Origin: CBDCDJ01 sp965215355
Lineage (GTDB): Bacteria > Deinococcota > Deinococci > Deinococcales > Trueperaceae
NCBI GenBank assembly: GCA_965215355.1
Contig: CBDCDJ010000007.1
Coordinates: 4,154,001-4,218,000 of the forward strand
Length of the DNA: 64,000 bases
Direction: 5' to 3'
Shown: positions 34,401-43,061 of the stretch, one piece after another
Numbering within the stretch: position 1 is the stretch's first letter
Layout: each line of letters starts with the position of its first letter
The notes under the pieces: generated by a model
Databases searched by the model: none
What the model saw: the letters and a program-made list of their open reading frames with translations, nothing else
Told to the model about the DNA's origin: nothing
Position numbers and translations under genes: made by a program

Positions 34401-37400
34401 GCGGGGGTCGGCAGGCTCAGGTCGCGGACCTCGGCGTTCAGACCGGCCTTGACCAGGACGCTGCCGCCACCGCCTCGTAAAACGAGGCCTTCGGCTAAAA
34501 CGGCGGGCAACGTTGCGGGCGCCACTTTGGGCAGCGCCCCCGTCAGGGCGAGGCCGGGCACCTGCAGGGTCAGCGCCAACACGTCCGGGTCGGGCGTGGT
34601 ACCGGCTGCCGGGTCGGGTAAAGCGCTCAGCGTGGCGCGGACCGGCCCCACGGCCAGCTCGAGCGCGCCCGCGGCCGTCAGCAGACCGTCCTCGGTACCG
34701 AGAAAGAGCGTGTCCTCGCCGGCCGTCAGGGTCAACTCGGGCGTGGCCGAAAGCGTGCCCGCCACTTGTAAAGGTTGCTCGAGAACGGGGGAGACCAGGT
34801 CGCCCGTCACCGCCAGGGCGGCGGTCGAGGCCGCGACCGTCCCGTCGAACACGGTCGCGGGCGCGGCCACCGGGTTGAGGCTCAGCGCCGCGGCCAGCTC
34901 GGGCGCGGCCAAGGGGCCGCGTAGGTCGCCGGCCAAACGCGCCGTGACCCCGCTCAGGCTGAAGGCTTCGGCGGCGAGGCTGCCCTGCCAACCGTTTGCC
35001 GCCGAGCCGCGCGCGTCCAGGGAAAAGCGGCCACCGAGCAGCGCGGCGTCGCTCGTCACGGTGACGGTTCCCCGGCGGTAGGTGAGCGCCGCGGGCAGGG
35101 TGAACGTTTCGCCCCGGAGGCGGCCCCCCAGGTCGGCGTCCAGTTCGGCGCTCGTCAGGCTGCCCCGGCCCGTGACCTCGAGGGCCAAACCCCCCGGCAA
35201 CGCCGCGCCGAAGCGCGTCACGCGCCAGGCGACGCCGTCTTGCAAAACCACGGTGGCGGCGACGCTGTCGCCCCCCAGGGTCAGCGTGCGCCCGCTCGAG
35301 CTTACCTTCACGTCACCGACCTCGAGCGGACCCACTTTCAAGTCTCGCAGCGTGCCGCCGAGGCTCGCCGCGCCGCCCGGCGGCCAGCCGGCGCTGAGCG
35401 CGACGCTGCCCCCGAGGGCACCGTTCAGGGCGGCCAGCGGCCCGCGCAGCTCGAGCCGCGCGGCGGGGACGAGGTCGAGGTGCCAGCCCTCGAGCCGCTC
35501 ACGGCCCGTCAGGCTCAAACTGTCCCCGCCCGCAGCCGGCGCGCGGCCGACGGTGAGCGCGTAGTCGCGGTAAGCGACCTGTCCGCTGGCGACGAAGTCG
35601 GCGTCGCCCAAAGTCACGGCGAAGTCGCTGCTCAGGTCGCCGACCTGCAAGGTGCTCGTCACGGCGTAACTGTCTTGGCTCGGGGCAAGGCGGGCGAGCA
35701 GCGTGCCGTTCGCCGTGCCGCTACCCCGCAGGTTCACGCTCAGGTCGGGCGCGGCGAGCGTCCCGCGCACGATGAGGTCGCCGGCAAGCGTGGCGGTTCG
35801 CCCGGCGAGCCCGAGCGAGGTCGCCGCCAGGGTGCCGGTGAGGCCGGGACCCCCCGCCTCCACACCGCTCGGCGACGGGGTACCTGAGGACTGGTTGTTT
35901 AAAGCTAGGGTACCCGCCACGCGCCCCTGGAGCGCCGGGCCGAGGTTCAGGTCGCTCAAGCCCAGGTCGGTCTCGAGCCGGCCGCTCAAGACGCGGTCAT
36001 AGCTCAAGTTGCCCGTCACGGAACCGTTCGGCGTCTGCAGCCTGAGGGCGTCGACCTGCAGCGCCGGCGGCTCGCCCCAGGTGCCGCTGCCGGTCACGGT
36101 GGCCTCGAGCCGGGGCGCGCTGAGTTGCGGCAGCAGGGCGGCCAAGTCGAGGGCGGCGGCGCGCGCCGCCGCGGTCCAGCCCGTGGCGGCGACCTCGGCT
36201 GTCAGGTCCAGACCCTCACCGGCCAGTGCGAGTCGGCTGGTGTCGCCGTCCCAAACAAGGTCGCCCGCGGCCTCGAGCGCGCCCTGCACAACCACCGGCC
36301 CGGCGAGGCGCGGGCGTGTGACCTCGCCCGTCACGTCGAGTCGGCCGGTGAGGGTGGTCGGAACTGGGGTCAGCGTGCGGTAAGCGGGGACGAGCCGCGC
36401 GTTGCCCGTCAGGTCAAGCTGACCGCTCAGACCGGGCCGCGCGAGCGGGTCGTCCGACAGCGCCAGCTCGAGCCGAGCTACCTCCTGACCCTGTCCGTCT
36501 TCGTGATACACCGCGCGTCCGGCCAGGCCGAGCGGGCCGGTGCCGACGGCGCTTAAGGAGGCGGTGAACGGGCCGACGGCGGTCTCGGCCGCGGCCTTGC
36601 CGCTGAAACCCCGGTCGGCCGTCCACCTCAAACCGGAGCTGAGCGTGACGCCCGCGCCGACGGGTAAGGCACCTGCGCCGTCAAGCGTCACGACCCGCGG
36701 CGCGAACCCCGAGGACAGCGTGGCGCTCAGCTCGAGCCCGGCGTAGGCCAGGGCGACGCTGTAGCCCGACGCTGTACCGTCCTCTGCGCCGTTTTCTGCG
36801 CCGGCCGTCGCCACGGCGAGGTCGCTCCGGCCGAAACCGGCGACATCCAAATTGCCGCTCAGCGCGGGCGCAGGCCAGGCGGGGCCGCTCAGCTCTAAGA
36901 CCGCCGCGCGCCCGGCGAGCGCCGTGTTCGCGCTGAGCGTGTCCAGGGTGACCGCGCCGTCCTCGACCCTCGCTCGAACCTCGGCCCGCCCGGCGACGGG
37001 CAAAACGCCGTCGGCCGGACTTTCCAGGGTGCTGCGGACGGTCCAGGCGCCGCCGACGCGCTGCGCGCTGCCTTGCAGGGTCGCGTCGCCGACCGCCGCC
37101 GCCCAGGTCGCCGTGGCTGCGTCCGTGGCTGAAGGCGTGTAGGCGGCCGTCGCCGTAACGGCCTGGGCGAGGTAGCGCCCCGTGGCGTCGAAGCGCAGGG
37201 CGGGGGCAAGCTCGAGCCGGCCCGCCAACTCCAGCGGACCGTCGGCGGCACCGAGCTTCAGCCGGTAAGCGCCCGCCTCTTCACCGGGTGCAAGGGCGTC
37301 GAGTGAAAGGGGCGTGCCCGCGACCTCACCTGCGACGCTGAAAGCGCCGTCCGCCCGGCTCGCCGTGAGGTCGAAGGTGCGTCCCCGGACCTCGCCCGCG

Positions 37401-40400
37401 GTTGCCAGGTCGAAAGAGAGGGGCTGCGGGGCGCTCGTGTCGAGGTTCAGGGTGCCGCCCAGCGTGCCGCTCAGGGGGAGCGGCAGGGCGGGGGCCAAGC
37501 TCGCCAAGTCGAACCCCTCGAGGTCGGCGGCGACCTGAACTGCGCCGCCCTGCCCGACGACCGTGAGCGGCAGGCTCTCGCCCGCGACCCTTAAAGCGCC
37601 GTCCCCCGCATAGGCCGCGCCTGCGCCGCTCAGCGAGCCGTCGACGCCGAGCGGCAACTGCAGGCCGGTCGCCGTTCCTGCCAGCTGCGCCTGCCAGCTC
37701 AGGTCGGCCGCGCCCTCGAGCCTCACCGTCAGGGCGGGCGCGGCGAGGGGAAGGTCCAGGAAGGGGGCGGGGTCGACCTGCAGCGTCGTCGTCAAACGGC
37801 CCGCTTCGAACCTCACGGGTCCGCTGGCGACAGCTCCCGCCAAACTGCCGCTCAAGGTGGGGCGGGTGAGGGTGCCGCCCAGGTCGGCGCTCAAGACCTG
37901 CGGCTCGCCCTGCACGGTGAAAGGCAGCTCGAGCCGCCCCTGCACGACGCCGCCGCTCAGCTCTAAGTCGAGCGCGTCGCCCTGAAGACGCGCGCTCAAA
38001 CCGTCCAGGTCGGCCGAGAGTGCCGCGGTCTGGGCGGGGACGCTCACCGCTTCGCCCAGGCTCACCGGCCGCGTCGTCAGGGTGGCCGCAGCTTCGGGCC
38101 GGCTGAGAGTTCCGAAAACACGTCCTTGCAGGGTCGCCAGGTCGCGGAAAGCGCCGCCCAGCTCTAAGTCGAGCGTGGGGAGGAGGCGGCCGTCGGCGCG
38201 GGCGTTCCAGAAAGTTGCGCCGGCGTCGGCGTTCACGGTGAGCCCGTCGGCGGTGCCGCTGAGCAAGGTTGTGAGGGCTACGGGCGCGCTCGTGTCGAGC
38301 CTGAGCGCGCCGTCCCAACCCTCCGCTGTACGGTTCAGGCTGCCGTTCACGCTGCCTCGGACCGAGGCGAGAAAGGGCTCGAGCCCAAAGTCGGCGGCTG
38401 TCACCGTCAGGGCTTCGGGGCTGTAGCGGAGGTCGAGGCCGTCGCCGGTCGTCGTGACGGTGAAGTTCGCCCCCTCACCCTCGAGCTGCGCGGTCAGCGT
38501 GCTGTCCAACGTTTGCCACGCGGCCGTCGCCGCGTAGTCCAGGCCGCCGCTGAGGCGAGCCCTCGCTTTGACAGCGAGGTCGCCGTTCAGGGCGAGCGGC
38601 ACACCGAACAGACGCGCGGCGACCGGCGCGGGCAGCTCGCCGGCCAGCTCGAGCTCCGCCGGCGAGAGGGTGAACGGCAGCGCCGCGTCGCCCGCGGGGG
38701 TTTGGACCCGCACCCGGCCCCGCAAGCTCGACCCGGCGGCGGTGAGTCCCCCCGCCACGTCGAGGCTCACCGTGCTGTCGCCCCGCGCGAAAGTTTGGGC
38801 GGCGTCCAGGTCGACGCGCCAGCCGGCCGCATCCCGCTCGAGGCGTAGCTGCGAGCCGGTCTCGGGCAGCGCCAGCGCCCCCCCCGTCAGGTCGCCGGCG
38901 AGCGTCCAGGGTTGCGGCGCGAGCGCAAAACCGGCGACGGCGCCGCCCGGGACGGTGCCCTCACCCGTCAAGCGTCCCCCGTCCAGGGTGAGGGTGCCGG
39001 CCTCACTCGTCGCGTTCAGCTCGAGCGTGGGTGAAAGTCGGCCGGCGACGCTGACCGGCAGGGCGAAGGGCGTGGCGCTGCCCGTCACCGCGAGGTCGTC
39101 GCCCTCAGCCGTCAGCCGCAGCTCTACAGGCACCGAGGCGACCACGCCGGACAGACCGGCACCCCCCCGGTAACCGGCGTCACCGCCGCGCGCGAGGTCG
39201 GCGTCGAGCGTGCCGCTCGCCGCGACGTTGAACAGACTGCCGACGAGGTCCAGGGGCAAGCGTCCGGCCAGCGCCAGGTCGGGCCGGGCGGGGTCGCCGT
39301 CCAGGCGCAGCTCGAGCCGCTCGCCGCCGCCCTGGACGCTCACCCGTCCGGCCACACGGTCGGCGTCCCAAGCGCCCGTCCCGGCCACCGCCAACCCGCC
39401 GAGTCGCCCGCCTAAGCTCGCCCGCCGCTCGAGCAGGTCGACGCTGCCGGCAAGCCGTGCCTCGGCAAGACGAGTCTCGGGGCCGAGGGCCGGCTCGAGA
39501 CCGAAGCGGAGCGCCGCGGCCCCGCCCGAGAGCGTTACAATGCCGAGGGGGGTCGCGGCGGCGAACGCCAGCTCGAGCGAGTCCAGCGGGCGCTGAACGC
39601 TCAAGCCGCCGGTGCCTGAAAGCGCCACGCCCTGCCCGACCACCGTGAGCGGATACCCCGCCGTGGTCGCGCGCACTTCAGAACCGTCGTAGCGGAGGAC
39701 TAAGGTCTCGTCCGGCACGGTGAGCGCGGCGTTCCAAGTTTCCTCGTGCGAGAACGACAGCTCGGCCCCGTTCAACGGCGGCAACGTCACGCCGGGCAGG
39801 CGCAAAGCCGAACTCGACACGCTCGCCCTGCCTGCTAGGGTGCCGCCGTCGAGCGTCAAGGTGCCGTCCGACAGGCTCGCCTCACCGTTCACGACGCCGC
39901 TCACGGGGGTGTCGTTCAGGCTGTAGGTCAGGGCTCCCTGGGCGTTCAAACTCAGGTCGCCCGCGACGCTCAAAGTGCCGAAGCGGCCGCTCAACCCCGC
40001 CAGGCGCGCCCCGCGCAGCGTGGCGCTGACTTGCCCGCCGATGTCCTTGGGAATGACGAGCGGCCCCAGCACCAGCCCGGTCGGCTCCGGCGTCGTGAGG
40101 CTGAAGCTCAAGGGGAGGGCGCTGGCCGGGCCGTCTCCTTGCAGGAGCAAGCCGACCGGGCGTTTCAAACCGGGCAGACACGCGCTCGGCAGCTCGAGCC
40201 GCGCCTCCACAGTCTCGTTCTGAAACGAGACCCCGCCCGCGACGGGTGAACCCAGGGCGGTGCCGGCGACGGTCGCCCGGACGACATCCGGCTCGAGCGT
40301 GCCGCCGAGGTTTAGCTGTAAGTCCGTGCCGAGCAAGGTGCCCGTCAGCGCCGCGTCGGCGCTGCCGCTCAGGCCGGCGGGGCTTTGCTCGAGGGCCAGG

Positions 40401-41656
40401 GTCACAGCAGCGGTCACGCCGGGTGAAAGCTGCACGCCGTCACTCCTCAACCCGAGCGAAAACCCGTCCGTTCGCGGGGTGAGGACGGCCCGAACCGCTC
40501 CCCCGGCCAAGCTTCCCGCCGCCGTGACTGCCGTCCCCTCGGCGCTGCCGAAGCTGTAGTCGACCGTTAAGTCGTCCAGCGCGTAGCCCGCCACGCTCCC
40601 CGCGCCCGTGGCCGCGCCGCTGAGCGTGACGTCGCGCCAGCCCGAGGCGCTCAGCTGCGTCCGGGTGCTGCCGCGCAGGGGCAAGTCGGACAAGTCGACC
40701 GGCAAACGCCCGGCGGCCAGCCACAGCGCCACGTCGCGCAGCTCGAGCGCGCCGTCGGCCGCGGCGAACCAGCGCCGCGCGGCGAGGTCGACCTCGCCCG
40801 TGGCGGCGACCGCGCCACCCAGCGCGGTGCCTTTGAGGTTGGCGCTGACCGTGGCGTCTTCATAAACGAGGCTGCCGCGCAGGCCGGAGACGGTCTCGTC
40901 CAAAAACGTCACCCGGCCGTCCGTGAGGTCGGCGTTGGCGTAGAGCCGGCCGTCTTGGTAACTCACCGTGCCGGCCAGGGTGCCGCCGCCGACACCCTGC
41001 CACCACTGCCGCGCGACGCGCGCGTCCAAACGGGGCACGTCGGCGGTAAAGCGGAGCGGGTCCAAGCTGAGCGTGCCGTTGACCTCGGCCGCACCCTCGC
41101 TCGTCGCCAGCTCGGCCTCGGCGCGAAAGGTGCGACCGTCGCCGACGGGCCGCGCCTGCAGCTTCGTGACCGACAGGTCGGGCAGCGTGTAGGGCACGTC
41201 GGTCAGCGCCACGCTGACGTTTTTAAGGCTGAGGCTGCGCAACACGGGCCTGACGGGTGCCGCCCGGCCCGAGCCGCCGGGGGCGGTGAGGTCTCGCAGC
41301 GCGACCCGGCCCCGCACGCCCTCGGCGCTGACCGACAGCGGCAGCTTGCCGGTGAGCAGGGCGGGCAAAAAGTAGCTGACGCTGAGCGTGTCGGCCTTTA
41401 GGTCCAAGCCCGCACCGCTCAGCGCCGCGTCGCCGAGGTGCAGCCCCCACCACGGGTTGCCGCCGCCGCTGCCGTAAACGAGGCTGTAGCCCGCCGACCG
41501 GGCCGCGCCTTCGACTTGCGCCAGCAGCCAACTCCGTACCGGCGGCAGTTGCGGCGCGAAATACAGCGCCAGCAGGCCTGCCGCGACGAAAAGCGGCGCG
41601 GCCCGTTTCAGGGAGCGCGTCGTCGGGTTCGTAGGGGCGCGGGTTTCAACATCCAT
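31463..41656 (-). CDS. tamB: Giant TamB/DUF490-family envelope protein
   Basis: 3397 aa. One N-terminal membrane anchor (residues ~13-32), then nearly 3000 residues of repetitive beta-strand-rich, AsmA/TamB-like sequence (a lipid-channelling beta-taco in this superfamily), and a C-terminal DUF490-like domain with LSFDDLSVKAPQ, GTVRFAGRDFALNRALAAFEP and a closing porin-like strand GVSLRW. TamB-type proteins span the periplasm and move phospholipid or assist outer-membrane assembly. E. coli TamB is about 1260 aa; very long forms are known in Deinococcus. Residues ~3000-3029 are a 15-bp minisatellite. No Shine-Dalgarno box precedes the ATG. Confidence 0.88.
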   Translation of the reverse strand: MDVETRAPTNPTTRSLKRAAPLFVAAGLLALYFAPQLPPVRSWLLAQVEGAARSAGYSLVYGSGGGNPWWGLHLGDAALSGAGLDLKADTLSVSYFLPALLTGKLPLSVSAEGVRGRVALRDLTAPGGSGRAAPVRPVLRSLSLKNVSVALTDVPYTLPDLSVTKLQARPVGDGRTFRAEAELATSEGAAEVNGTLSLDPLRFTADVPRLDARVARQWWQGVGGGTLAGTVSYQDGRLYANADLTDGRVTFLDETVSGLRGSLVYEDATVSANLKGTALGGAVAATGEVDLAARRWFAAADGALELRDVALWLAAGRLPVDLSDLPLRGSTRTQLSASGWRDVTLSGAATGAGSVAGYALDDLTVDYSFGSAEGTAVTAAGSLAGGAVRAVLTPRTDGFSLGLRSDGVQLSPGVTAAVTLALEQSPAGLSGSADAALTGTLLGTDLQLNLGGTLEPDVVRATVAGTALGSPVAGGVSFQNETVEARLELPSACLPGLKRPVGLLLQGDGPASALPLSFSLTTPEPTGLVLGPLVIPKDIGGQVSATLRGARLAGLSGRFGTLSVAGDLSLNAQGALTYSLNDTPVSGVVNGEASLSDGTLTLDGGTLAGRASVSSSALRLPGVTLPPLNGAELSFSHEETWNAALTVPDETLVLRYDGSEVRATTAGYPLTVVGQGVALSGTGGLSVQRPLDSLELAFAAATPLGIVTLSGGAAALRFGLEPALGPETRLAEARLAGSVDLLERRASLGGRLGGLAVAGTGAWDADRVAGRVSVQGGGERLELRLDGDPARPDLALAGRLPLDLVGSLFNVAASGTLDADLARGGDAGYRGGAGLSGVVASVPVELRLTAEGDDLAVTGSATPFALPVSVAGRLSPTLELNATSEAGTLTLDGGRLTGEGTVPGGAVAGFALAPQPWTLAGDLTGGALALPETGSQLRLERDAAGWRVDLDAAQTFARGDSTVSLDVAGGLTAAGSSLRGRVRVQTPAGDAALPFTLSPAELELAGELPAPVAARLFGVPLALNGDLAVKARARLSGGLDYAATAAWQTLDSTLTAQLEGEGANFTVTTTGDGLDLRYSPEALTVTAADFGLEPFLASVRGSVNGSLNRTAEGWDGALRLDTSAPVALTTLLSGTADGLTVNADAGATFWNARADGRLLPTLDLELGGAFRDLATLQGRVFGTLSRPEAAATLTTRPVSLGEAVSVPAQTAALSADLDGLSARLQGDALDLELSGGVVQGRLELPFTVQGEPQVLSADLGGTLTRPTLSGSLAGAVASGPVRFEAGRLTTTLQVDPAPFLDLPLAAPALTVRLEGAADLSWQAQLAGTATGLQLPLGVDGSLSGAGAAYAGDGALRVAGESLPLTVVGQGGAVQVAADLEGFDLASLAPALPLPLSGTLGGTLNLDTSAPQPLSFDLATAGEVRGRTFDLTASRADGAFSVAGEVAGTPLSLDALAPGEEAGAYRLKLGAADGPLELAGRLELAPALRFDATGRYLAQAVTATAAYTPSATDAATATWAAAVGDATLQGSAQRVGGAWTVRSTLESPADGVLPVAGRAEVRARVEDGAVTLDTLSANTALAGRAAVLELSGPAWPAPALSGNLDVAGFGRSDLAVATAGAENGAEDGTASGYSVALAYAGLELSATLSSGFAPRVVTLDGAGALPVGAGVTLSSGLRWTADRGFSGKAAAETAVGPFTASLSAVGTGPLGLAGRAVYHEDGQGQEVARLELALSDDPLARPGLSGQLDLTGNARLVPAYRTLTPVPTTLTGRLDVTGEVTRPRLAGPVVVQGALEAAGDLVWDGDTSRLALAGEGLDLTAEVAATGWTAAARAAALDLAALLPQLSAPRLEATVTGSGTWGEPPALQVDALRLQTPNGSVTGNLSYDRVLSGRLETDLGLSDLNLGPALQGRVAGTLALNNQSSGTPSPSGVEAGGPGLTGTLAATSLGLAGRTATLAGDLIVRGTLAAPDLSVNLRGSGTANGTLLARLAPSQDSYAVTSTLQVGDLSSDFAVTLGDADFVASGQVAYRDYALTVGRAPAAGGDSLSLTGRERLEGWHLDLVPAARLELRGPLAALNGALGGSVALSAGWPPGGAASLGGTLRDLKVGPLEVGDVKVSSSGRTLTLGGDSVAATVVLQDGVAWRVTRFGAALPGGLALEVTGRGSLTSAELDADLGGRLRGETFTLPAALTYRRGTVTVTSDAALLGGRFSLDARGSAANGWQGSLAAEAFSLSGVTARLAGDLRGPLAAPELAAALSLNPVAAPATVFDGTVAASTAALAVTGDLVSPVLEQPLQVAGTLSATPELTLTAGEDTLFLGTEDGLLTAAGALELAVGPVRATLSALPDPAAGTTPDPDVLALTLQVPGLALTGALPKVAPATLPAVLAEGLVLRGGGGSVLVKAGLNAEVRDLSLPTPAGSVSLTGTLAPGASRLSGRWQGDAAAAATLPWSAALTNLAFETTLADDVVSVSAAGDGSRLDARYSFATRDGTLDAALDLPTGRAQARLTYDGALGPNGSVSFTDFPLFSGPALGDARVDAALTLTPAALSGEADLALGDGNLDLSGSLGWASVVPSRYVPRGSAAQNLTASFENFDPKNVPWVARVLPFVDAPLTGEAALREGAVSGRLSAPVTVTGDVLPLTVTLGGALGRVEAEGELGRSTFALSRAGGTVAGLVRFVDFPLHQAVAAAAGPREVSASLSGALRFEVPGGVLAKSYVRFSSERFVLAEGGVVTEGDLSFELENGALSVERASFEGVGRWQASGVASRDLLNLRFDAQDADFGPLLRLVPPLAGLQVGAFGSLRLVTGGSLVNPVVRADSPELEIRLGGSAYRLNDTTLTVQDSDFVTSGRLDGVAPLTGSLAFDGGGQVELAAPRRFDLSLRFQGDPEVPVLGTLQNVAGTVSVRPGEPWRLATTGVLGNPFELAGTLSPLDLRLTGQALNLRAPRYFLASSVTDADLNFFRDDRFHLAGSLFVRQAALDLESRKAAPTDPQAPDAAVSNAAVDDAAVDSGALDSGALDSGALGDAASNNITNDAAETSAVPDSPVSNREVSSTETPGGRSPFLARLSFDDLSVKAPQQISFSENFGSGELGDVDLVLGGTAARPTLNGSVRGLRGTVRFAGRDFALNRALAAFEPAQGLYPTLDIAATTEFDKQQVLSGLADIDFVEPQGGTFDVTLSLTGGVAANPDGPNPVKVDVTPSLSSDAVIELSGAPGTRPLSEPELFSLLTLGRLESPEFAQGNVVGSLAQGALDTAVDFLILSELQRGLGDALGLDLLEIRTTPLGSLLTGDDDFGVSLRLGGYLSDEVFASYEIGSLNLDADVSLRNQFDVRYTLGALEFSLAGRLDLYRDASLEPLPEIGLNLGYAFSPLVRLETGLDLSTAKQGVRFGVSLRW
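32571..32660 (-). repeat. 15-bp minisatellite in tamB (6 units)
   Basis: Six adjacent 15-bp units, the best conserved GCGCCACTGTCCAAA, encode a run of (V/L)DSGA/LDSGA pentapeptides just before the C-terminal domain (about residues 3000-3029). In-frame length variation between strains would be expected. Confidence 0.9.
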
Positions 41657-41691
41657 TTACATACCGGCTTTACGTAGGTAGGGGCTTTACG

Positions 41692-41766
41692 GGCTTAGAG
41701 CCAACAGGCTTAGGGCAGATAGGGTTAGGGCCAACAGGGTTAGGGCCAACAGGGTTTGGGCAGGCG
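41692..41766. repeat. 15-bp tandem repeat upstream of tamB and acylphosphatase (5 units)
   Basis: Units of GGGTTAGGGCCAACA; two are perfect (41722-41736, 41737-41751), flanked by three diverged copies. It lies in the divergent promoter region, between the tamB ATG and the acylphosphatase start. Copy number could change the spacing or strength of either promoter. Confidence 0.85.
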
Positions 41767-41820
41767 CGGCACCTGTCGGCGCTACGCCTGCCCACACGAG
41801 GTTAAGATAACATCCAAACC

Positions 41821-41850
41821 ATGAGAAAGCAGTCGCAGAGCGCATCATGA
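41821..41850 (+). CDS. Possible 9-codon leader ORF overlapping the acylphosphatase start
   Basis: ATG at 41821, then RKQSQSAS and a TGA (41848-41850) that overlaps the ATG of the acylphosphatase as ATGA. TAAGAT about 12 nt upstream may be the -10. The gene has no ribosome site of its own, so re-initiation from this mini-ORF is plausible. Confidence 0.35.
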   Translation: MRKQSQSAS

Positions 41851-42137
41851 CCCGTCCTCCCGAAGAAAGCCACGAACGCCTCACCCTGCTCGTGTCGGGT
41901 GAGGTTCAAGGCGTCGGTTTCCGAGCTTTTGTAAGGCGGCACGCCCTCGACCTCGGCTTGGCGGGCTACGCCGAAAACCTGGGCGACGGCCGGGTCGAGG
42001 TCGTCGCCGAAGGCCCGCGGGCCGACCTGGAAGCCCTGGTCGTCAAGCTGCAAAACGGTCCCGCCCACGCGTCCGTCGCGTCCCTCGAGCAAACCTGGGG
42101 GGCGGTGACGGGGCTCGAGGGGTTTTACACGTATTGA
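41847..42137 (+). CDS. acyP: Acylphosphatase
   Basis: 96 aa. Family signature VSGEVQGVGFRAFVRRHA holds the catalytic arginine (about residue 26), and GYAENLGDGRVEVVAEG holds the catalytic asparagine region. It hydrolyses acyl-phosphates such as acetyl- or 1,3-bisphosphoglycerate. The length is normal. The start overlaps a 9-codon mini-ORF. It is followed by trpC after 60 bp, probably in a different transcription unit. Confidence 0.92.
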   Translation: MTRPPEESHERLTLLVSGEVQGVGFRAFVRRHALDLGLAGYAENLGDGRVEVVAEGPRADLEALVVKLQNGPAHASVASLEQTWGAVTGLEGFYTY

Positions 42138-42197
42138 GCGTCGGTCGTCAGACGTTGCGAAGCGCGGCGGGTCGCTGCGTCCATAGCGAGGTTGAAC

Positions 42198-43061
42198 GTG
42201 CTTGAACAAAAGTCAAAACTTGCGAGCGTCCCCGCGCCGCTGGGTTTGGGTGAACTGGAAAACGTCCCCGGCGTGCTCGGAAAAATCGCCCGCGAACGCT
42301 TTAGGGCGTATGAAGGCGTTCTCATCTCGAGCCCGGGTGACAGCAGCCCGGAAGACAGCAACCTGAACGTCCTCAACCCGCCTCGTCCCGGTTTCGCCGC
42401 GGCCTTGCGCGGCGAGGGTTTGTCCCTCATCGCCGAGGTGAAGCGTGCCAGCCCCTCCCAGGGCAGCATCGCCGACTTGGAGCCGGTCAGGGCGGCCCGC
42501 GCCTACCTGGAGGGCGGCGCGGCGGCGCTGAGCATTCTCACCGAGCCGCGCCACTTCGGCGGCGCGCTGGCGCACTTGCGAGAGGTCGCCGCAGCCGTGC
42601 CGCTGCCGCTGCTGCGCAAAGACTTCACCGTCCACCCGGCGCAAGTTCGTGAAGCCAAAGAGGCCGGGGCGAGCGCCGCGCTTTTAATCGTCGCGGTGTT
42701 GGGCGAGGCGACGCGGGCGTACCTGGACTACGCCCACAGCCTCGGTCTGGACGCGCTCGTCGAGGTTCACGACGAGGCCGAACTGGCGACGGCGCTCGGC
42801 GCGGGCGCGACCCTCGTCGGCGTCAACAACCGCGACCTGCGGACGCTTCACATCGACCTCGGCAACGCGCCGCGGCTGGGCCGCACAGCCAGGGCGCAGG
42901 GCTTTGACGGTCTGCTCGTCGCGGAGTCCGGCTACCGCGAGGCGGCCGAGTTGCGGGCCTTGCGCGGCCTCGCCGACGCCGCGCTCGTCGGCACGAGCCT
43001 GGCTGGAAGCGGCGACCTGGCGGCGGCGCTCGAGCGCTTGAAAAGGGGTTTGGATGATTAA
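42198..43061 (+). CDS. trpC: Indole-3-glycerol phosphate synthase
   Basis: 287 aa, TIM-barrel enzyme of tryptophan synthesis. Catalytic lysines lie in LIAEVKRASPSQG and LLRKDFTVH; other active-site parts are ALVEVHDEAE, GVNNRDL, LVAESGY and LVGTSL. GCGAGG 8 nt upstream selects the GTG at 42198. A TTG two codons earlier is less likely. Residues ~44-55 include a 15-bp duplication (SPGDS/SPEDS) in the surface loop before PPRPGF. It leads an SDR-phosphatase operon rather than a trp operon. Confidence 0.94.
   Translation: MLEQKSKLASVPAPLGLGELENVPGVLGKIARERFRAYEGVLISSPGDSSPEDSNLNVLNPPRPGFAAALRGEGLSLIAEVKRASPSQGSIADLEPVRAARAYLEGGAAALSILTEPRHFGGALAHLREVAAAVPLPLLRKDFTVHPAQVREAKEAGASAALLIVAVLGEATRAYLDYAHSLGLDALVEVHDEAELATALGAGATLVGVNNRDLRTLHIDLGNAPRLGRTARAQGFDGLLVAESGYREAAELRALRGLADAALVGTSLAGSGDLAAALERLKRGLDD
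42330..42359 (+). repeat. 15-bp in-frame tandem duplication in trpC
   Basis: AGCCCGGGTGACAGC (42330-42344) and AGCCCGGAAGACAGC (42345-42359) differ at two bases and encode SPGDS and SPEDS. Confidence 0.75.

Noticed and set aside
41722..41751. TTAGGG units that recall telomere repeats
   Set aside because: The unit is 15 bp and lies inside a chromosome between two genes, so telomere function is not supported.
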